NCBI GenBank assembly: GCA_022419385.1
Contig: JAJUBI010000009.1
Location: 496,001-560,000 of the forward strand
DNA length: 64,000 nucleotides
Source: Paraconiothyrium sp. Pb-2020
Taxonomy: Eukaryota; Ascomycota; Dothideomycetes; Pleosporales; Didymosphaeriaceae
Direction: 5' to 3'
Below are positions 57,451 through 64,000 of the stretch, piece by piece. Position 1 is the first letter of the stretch. Each line of letters begins with the position of its first letter. Below the pieces are notes generated by a model. The model was not told the origin of the DNA. It searched no databases and saw nothing but the letters and a program-made list of their open reading frames with translations. The translations under genes were made by a program, and so were the position numbers.

Positions 57451-60400
57451 AGGAAAATTCTCTTACCCTTGTCGAGTCGAGGATCGTATGGCGTGGAAGG
57501 ACTGAGTCGAGGAAGAAAGATACCTGTCGCCCATTCTCCGACGCCAATGTTGCGTCGAGAATGCCGACTTTCTGAAAGGCCAAAGCCCAAAAGGAAAAAA
57601 TCATTGATACCTACCTTCAGCACGTACTGCCGCTTTAACTCCATCCCGTGGTCTGGCATCCGACCTTTACCTTCTCTCACCAACACCTCTCTGGGCTCGC
57701 GTTTGGGGGCTCTCGGGTGTTGTCACGGATATCTGAAAACCAAACTACACCATACTGTCGTTGGAACGCGTACAGACGATGCACGATCCGACACTTCTTC
57801 CCTCTTCTAGGTGCTTGGATGGGATATCGAAGAAAGATCTAGACTCGACTTTCCATCTACTGGCATCGTGGTACCTCGGTTTTTTTTCTTAACGTCTCAT
57901 GGCCGCACACGAGGAAGTAAGCAGGGAGGCAGGCAGGCGTGCGCATGAAAAGAAACCCCATTTCCGTCTTTTTATTTACTACATTTTATTTCACATCGGT
58001 TTTTTATCTACTTTTTTCTTTACCCTTTGATATCTACTTTTACCTCTAGATCGCATCTTTTAACTTCTATGACAATAATTCATCTCCTCTTTCTACGATT
58101 GCTTGGGGTTCCCTTAGGACTGGTGCACAGTTGCAGTGAGGTTGAGGAGGGAAAGTGCGAGCCACGCTCTCCTCTGCAGCGAGAGATTTCGAGCTTGAGG
58201 ACGAGCGTCGTCCCTCATTCACATGCAGTCTCCCATCGTCGACTACTAACCTCCGCGGGATCCATCTGTACTAACATTCAAGCTCCACGCTACTCCGCCG
58301 TTTCTCAAATCCCCCTACGCGCTACCTTTGTACCCTTACCAACAGACCCCGATCTCTCCAAAACCTAGTCTACCTGCTTCCGAAGACGAGCGGGTTTAAC
58401 GATCGCCGCCCCACTTCCAACTCCTGCGACGGCGAGGCACAGCTTGCATCTGCCCCTCCAGGCTACACTGCGATCAGCGCGACGCCGCTTTCCTAGTGTG
58501 TCGCTCATCGCGTGCGGCCGGATGGGATGGGCGGGCGTTGCGCCACTTAACTTTCCATGCAATGAATGCCTGAGGTGCCCCAGGCTTATGCAGCGCGCAC
58601 GTGTTGGCGGGATGAGCCGGAGTTCGCACACTGAGAAGCGTTGAGGGGTATTGGTGATCGTCGTTCGGTGCTTAATGGCGGCAGTAGAAGTGACATGTGC
58701 TTTGTGCGAACTACCTATTGTGGTGCGGTGGAGTGAAGTGAGGCTACGATTCACGTGCCTCGGCCGAGTCCCTTCCCTGAGCAGCCTTTCATCCCAGCAA
58801 TAGACTTTCTACCTCTAGTTACGAGTACGACACTCGCTCCTCTGATGTATCTCAACCCGCATCACAAGATAGGACATGCGCCCGCCGTGCACCAACTCCG
58901 GTGCCGTGCTGGCGGATTCCTTCGTCCTCCCTCGTTCTCTTCCATCTGCATCCTTCGCGTCCCATCCTCCCTCGCTCTTCCATCTGCATCCTTCTCATCC
59001 CACCACCTCCATCCATTCCCCCTACCTATCGAAAACGCTATTCTGAGCGACGCAAGTAAGCACATGTATGCGCGTCAGTCCAACCCATAAGCACCGAACT
59101 CCGCTATATATTAACTCTTCCACCTTCCACCCATGCCAAGCGGCCGCAGAAGCGGCCTCGTACACAAGCGCAGGGCCCGCCCGGCTGTCATTCGCGAGGC
59201 GATGAATCCTGCGAAGGTATGCGAAAATATAGCCGTGGGGCCAATCAAGGCGCGCTAGATGCTGCTTTTATGGGCACTCGGGTCAATCTGATATTAGGCT
59301 TTGGGATGCATGCGAGAAGAAGGCGGCGTGGTTTGGATAATGGTGGGTGTGGGGAGTGCACGGATGGGGAAGGGACGGCTGGGAGACGGTCTGGGAGGAG
59401 ACGGTCTGTGGGTGTTTGATCTGCTGAAGGGGCTGGGGTAGGTTTCAGTGGATGGGGTGTCGGAACGACACCTCGCGGGCTGTGTAAGTCTTACACTTCT
59501 GCGTGGTTCCCCGCTTGAGGTGGGTGCGAAGAACGCCGTAGGATTGCGTTTGCTGCCTGAGGCATGCGTGAGTGCGGACCGTTCCTAAAAGGAAGACGGG
59601 CCGAAGGCGTGGATGTGGACGTAAGCTGCAGATGGGCAATGGTATCCTGGTCTGTCAGCTTGGATGAGGCGTAGGTAGGGGAACGTGCGGCATTGGAGAA
59701 CATGTAAGCTGTTTCTGTTCTTCGGGCTGTGGGATGGCGAGTACGGCGTAGGTGTTGCTACGTGCTTGTGAAGTCCTGGAGTTGGAGCTTTACTGTAAGT
59801 AGAACCTAAGTATGATGGTTTCCTACGATAGCGGGATTTAGAGTTTTCTATACAGCCTTAATTGGGAGAAACAGGGGGTGTAAGAGATATTCTATTAGTA
59901 CTATCTAGTAAGCCTTGTCTAAGAGTCTTATAAGCGTACTCAGCGAAACCCCTTACGGTAGGTGTAGGGCGCACTTACCGCGAACAACTCTGGGATGAAA
60001 TGTGATGTAAGATGAACAATTGTGCAATCATGCAAGGAACACAATTCCACGCCTGATCTCTCAGATCCCACATTGTTCAGCATTTGTAAGAGTTAGTCAC
60101 CTAGTAGAAGCTTTAGCCCAGCTGGTTTGCCGTGTAGGGATATATTCCTGCGGCACAGCCTGTTCTTTCGACTGACGACATGCAATACGAGCAATCTTAG
60201 ATCTCGCTAAGGTAGAGTCTCGGTTTCTGAGCCGTGAGATATTTTACAGGCTAGCGTTGTCCTGAGAGCAATACGCTTGGTGTCAGTGGTCATTTCACTG
60301 GCAATAGAGGTTTACGACCAAAGCGAGCGCAATGGGTTAGGGCCACAGAAATCGTACTTTGACCACTTGGATGTTAACATACCTTGTCGTTTCTAGGTTC

Positions 60401-60844
60401 TTGGGGGCCGGAATTGGACATGTTGCTCGTGGAAATGAATTAATTTGCTCTAAATACAGGATATGCATATTCTCTTTGCAAGGGCAGAAGTGCCACTTAG
60501 GGAATGCGATACTGCGATGTAGCCCTCAAGACTATTGACAATCTTTCGGTGTGCCTTCATGACTATGACAGGGGTCAACCCCAACTTTCTTCATTGTAGT
60601 CTAGACGGAGGCATTCAGCTACGAGAAGAGGACACCGTTTGTCGCAGATGACGGTGTTCGTGCTCGCCATTGCAGCTTACCCTGAGATTCTCTTGATGAC
60701 TTTTCATCCGGCCTTTCTGTAGAGATCGCAATGAACACCCTATTCAGAGCTAAAGGATGAATTTGCTTTGCCCACACAACCCATACTCGAGCCTGGTATA
60801 TTGCACAAGATTGACATTATTCTATGAAGAATTGCAGCTGGTAT
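57451..60844. other. 3.4-kb gene-poor stretch after RAS
   Basis: The first part is the RAS 3' region, with a T-rich tract at about 57960-58060. No open frame has family resemblance on either strand. A short duplicated unit lies near 58.9 kb. The right half (59.8-60.7 kb) is more A/T-rich and looks like degraded sequence, but no transposase, reverse transcriptase or terminal repeat was recognised. Confidence 0.45.
58926..59003. repeat. imperfect tandem duplication of a 38-40 bp unit
   Basis: Two adjacent copies of a C/T-rich unit containing CTTCCATCTGCATCCTTC are visible at 58926-58965 and 58966-59003, differing by a small indel and a few substitutions. Confidence 0.75.
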
Positions 60845-62922
60845 TCATACCAAGACCAAACGCCGTTCTTCGAATTCTACCAGCCAGTCCACGTCATCTT
60901 CCACTCTTTCTAGATCTGATCGAGAACTCGTGGTTGGCTGTTTTTCGACGTCTTGATTTTCGGGTAAGTTTCGACGTACAGAAGCATATCCAACCCTGCG
61001 ATAAAAGTCTTCAGGTCCTGTGCCATGTTTATGTAATATAAGAGAATGCAGTGAATACCCATACCCACGATGCTCAGAGCCATATATTGATGACGCACAG
61101 ATTGGAAGGATAAAAAGTTCCTTTGGGTCGATGCAAGCCTCGTTCTTCCCATCAAAGTTACTGTAAGATTTAGGATCTTTCTTCCTGTCTACGGTCATCC
61201 AAGGCAGGAGTCGACCCCGAAAGATAATGTAAGCGCTCTTCAGCCTTCCAAATGGCTTATCCAAATCCGCGGGCGTTGCTTTTGCATCGATAATTGTGAC
61301 ATAGTGTTTTATGACGGCCCCAGAAGTCACGAAGTAGAACGCACCAAATCTTCTACCTAGATCTGCATCTACCTTTGCCCAACTCCAGGACGGTGAACGA
61401 TAGTCATCGCTGCGTAGTTGTTGAGGTACATGCGGAGACTTGTTTGATTGTTCGGCGCTTTGCTTCGCATACGAAAGCCTTTTCCAAAGCAGAGCGTAAG
61501 GCAATTGGCTTCGCCAGATCCCAGCGTTGTATTCGTCGTCGAACTCTCGAGAAATATGTTCGGCGATGCCTGCAAATGCGGCGAGTTTGTCTAGCGTTCA
61601 GTCGATTTAGTCTTCTGTACCGAGACGGAGGGGTTTGACAATGCCCTACCTTTATCGGGGAATGTTAATTGAAGTACACTGTACTGAGATACAAGGTGTT
61701 CGAAAACCCCCCAACGTCCTGCGGCCGTGCTACATGTTTCTTGTGTTGGCAGCTTGAAAGGAGCGAGATGCGGGTGAATCACTGCCTCAAGACCAGCTGG
61801 ATGTGCCTCACATATCATGGAGGTATTGCACTCCCAGTATACCTGCTCTGCCTCGAAATGGACAACTCTTCGAGATAATAGTCGCTCTTGAAACACCCAG
61901 CCTCTCTTGTTTAGAGGGGAATACCTGTAATTTGGTGTGTGGTCCCGTTGAACCAGTAAATACGGTTTATTTGACAAAGAGAAACGTTTGTTGCCTTCGA
62001 TAACCGCGGGCTTTACGAACTTTGCGTTTCGAGACCGGTACATGCCTTCAGTCGACGCTGCAGCACAACTTGCCGCAATATTGAGGGCGGCATTTTGATA
62101 TATAGTACGCATTTCAATCACATGGAATGACCAGTCTTCAGTGCTCTCCTCTCCTTCTTGTATTATGCAAAGGCTATCGATCCAAAGATATTTCATACCA
62201 ATGCGGTGACAGAGAAGGGCGGCGTCCTTGAATGTCTGTGGAAGACGACATACTGAATTCCATTGTCGTAATTGCTCTTCGTTGGTTGACGTAAGTTTGA
62301 GAAAGTTTGGTGAGCTTCCCCAACAATGACTCAGCGTTGCGTACCAGCCGCTCACCCTACATTCGCTCGGAGCGACCAAGCGGAATCGCTCCTTTTGGAT
62401 CTCTAATAGTCGAGGTGGATGGTACAAGGACTCTTTGGATTCGCATTGCGAGTGGTGGGTAGTACATTGCAGCAACCAAGATTTGATAAGTTCGGCAACT
62501 GCTTCGGCGTCGGTCCTCGGAGGATATTCGTATCGCGCCGCTAGCTCTGCAGTCCGAAGATTATGTCCTACAAGAGGATGAAATCGTATAAATAGGCGAG
62601 CGAAGTGGACCAGTCTGTCTTCTGTGGAAACATATCCTATCTCAAAATACAAGCCTTTATCCCAAATTTCATAAAAAAGATCATGAATCTCGAAATCTTT
62701 GCCGTTCATCATATTCAAGGGTAGATCAAGGATCTGGCGAACAGCGACCAAGCAGAATGGACATCCGATTTCTGCACCTGCTTGGAGATCAACGATGCCT
62801 CGCTCATATCTCACCTCGTCCGAGTCTGAGGGATCCTTCACCATGTCTTCACATATTTCGCATAGTACGGAGATGGTGATGTCGGTCGAAGTCGTAGTCG
62901 AGAGCTCCTGTCCTTCAGACAT
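60845..62922 (-). CDS. HET (heterokaryon incompatibility) domain protein (672 aa)
   Basis: Two exons are read on the minus strand: 62922-61650 and 61590-60845. A 59-nt intron (GTAGGG...CGCTAG) keeps phase. The HET domain spans about residues 190-345: Y-A-T-L-S-H-C-W-G-S-S, L-P-Q-T-F-K-D-A, Y-L-W-I-D-S-L-C-I-I-Q and N-I-A-A-S, followed by R-G-W-V-F-Q-E-R-L-L-S-R-R. These are the ordered HET blocks. The N-terminal part has a C-E-I-C and C-P-F-C pair, common in this family. The C-terminal part is typical, with a D-K-L-A-A-F-A-G-I-A motif and a S-P-S-W-S-W-A motif. HET proteins trigger cell death on contact between incompatible fungal individuals; the allelic or nonallelic partner is unknown. Confidence 0.9.
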
Positions 62923-64000
62923 AGTGGCGCTTCACTATATTGTTTGCGTGTCCTCTAATATTTTGTAGAGCACCGACAGAGCGAGCGAAATGCCAAATCG
63001 ACCGAGGAAACGAGAACAGCGATGGAGAAAAGGATGTCAGAATGTTGAGTGCAAAAGCCCGAGGCTGAGCCAAAGCTGAGTGAGGGGTGGGGTTCAGCTA
63101 TCGGATGCAACCTGCAAGGCTATGTATTGGCTCTTCCATACACGGAGTCAGCGATTGGTTGTTCTATCATTGCCTAAACGAAGGTGATACGAGAGCCGGC
63201 CTGATTCTAGATATAAGGCATTGCCTGGGCGAGTAAGTATTAGGGAGGCGCAATCTCGCATTGTAGTGAAGATGGCCACAGTGGCCGAAGATGTAACTCT
63301 GTCTTCTTTGCGACATTCTTTCCTCTTGCGTGTGCGTGAACAACAGTGATGCAGTATCAAGTCGCAGTTCAGGGCACTCTTTACAAAGTAAGTTGCCCGA
63401 AGATACATGATGCTGCTGGTAACTTCTCAAGCTGCCATTTTATGCAGAGGCTTTATCAGCAAAGCCCGAGTTGTTCCCTCCCGTCGCTAGTCAAATGTGC
63501 GCCTTCAATGATCGAGTCTTTTAATTGGAATAGGCTACAGGAATGTCTGTGGCTATGTGCGTACAGTCAGTGACTGAGGCCGCACTTTCGCTTCTCGGCG
63601 GAGAGCAAGGTAGGTAAAGGCCAATTCTGGCACTGGACCATCGAGCCTGCTCGTAAGGACATTTAAGCGCGCTGTGCGCATTCGTGTTTTACGAGTCCAG
63701 GTTGCAAACACTGCAAAAGAATACAGGATAAGAGAGACAGTATGCAAATGCTTCGTATCTTGTATTTGCCAATCACTAGCATCTGCGGACTTGTTTGACG
63801 ACCGCCGGAAGTCCATGCAGCGGCTAGAAATGCAAGATTTGCAAGTGCCACTAAATCCGACGGCCGCGACGCAGGTCGTATAGATACATCTTAGACTATT
63901 CTTTCTTCTCAAGATGCCTACAATTAGGCTATCCAACGTCTTCTTACGGGTATTCTCCAAATTTCTCCAGTGCTCTTCATTGCTGCGGTAGTAGTGTCTT
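62923..64000. other. right-edge intergenic stretch
   Basis: The HET promoter should lie next to 62922. A 135-codon minus-strand frame near 63553-63960 has no family resemblance. No further gene is supported, though one could begin beyond the window. Confidence 0.4.

Noticed and set aside
63553..63960. 135-codon minus-strand frame at the right edge
   Set aside because: No domain, no promoter-like signal and no splice chain. It may be chance or a fragment of a gene outside the window.
1..64000. tRNA, rRNA, CRISPR arrays, intact transposons
   Set aside because: No B-box-like tRNA motif in a foldable context, no rRNA sequence, no spaced repeat array and no transposase or reverse transcriptase frame was noticed. 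A covariance-model and repeat search would be decisive.

Overview
The window is nuclear DNA from a filamentous ascomycete (Pezizomycotina, probably a dothideomycete). Genes carry short 45-70 nt spliceosomal introns with GTRNGT donors and CTRAC-like branch sites. Housekeeping proteins are of fungal type (RAS ending CVVM, SCC2, MLH1 ending FERC, RPA12, NBP35, GMF1), and lineage-typical families occur (DUF6590, HET domain, NB-ARC/TPR receptor). Exon structures below were read by hand; in nearly every gene the exon lengths sum to an open frame, and exceptions are stated.

Layout. (1) 0-20.8 kb is a loosely packed accessory region: a 67-residue secreted cysteine-rich protein, a tyrosine/proline repeat protein, a DUF6590 protein sharing its N-terminal module with that repeat protein, an NB-ARC/TPR receptor whose P-loop is split by an intron, a two-helix mini membrane protein, a multipass membrane protein with a frame break, a decayed AsaB/CmcJ-like fragment, and an alpha/beta-hydrolase fused to a ZZ zinc finger. 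(2) 20.9-57.5 kb is gene-dense: tandem-domain GH43, UBA1, a cysteine-rich membrane protein (frame break), an uncharacterised fungal protein, LIA1 (DOHH), RPA12, SCC2, SNG1-like, an F-box-like protein, MLH1, NBP35, an alpha/beta hydrolase, a zincin-like protein, GMF1, a MoaB/CinA-type protein and RAS. Several are divergent pairs sharing short promoters (RPA12/SCC2, F-box-like/MLH1, GMF1/MoCF). (3) 57.5-64 kb is gene-poor, with one HET-domain gene.

Functional themes. The core covers protein turnover (UBA1), cohesin loading (SCC2), hypusine formation (LIA1), Pol I transcription (RPA12), cytosolic Fe-S assembly (NBP35), mismatch repair (MLH1), Arp2/3 regulation (GMF1) and Ras signalling. The flanks hold the kinds of gene that fungi use in non-self recognition: NB-ARC/TPR, the hydrolase domain typical of fungal receptors, and HET. 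The most notable observations are an in-frame TAA inside conserved MLH1 sequence, single-base frame breaks in other genes of the window, two genes sharing a two-exon W..YY..WGR module with identical intron phases, and the hydrolase-ZZ fusion. No tRNA, rRNA, CRISPR array or intact transposon was recognised.
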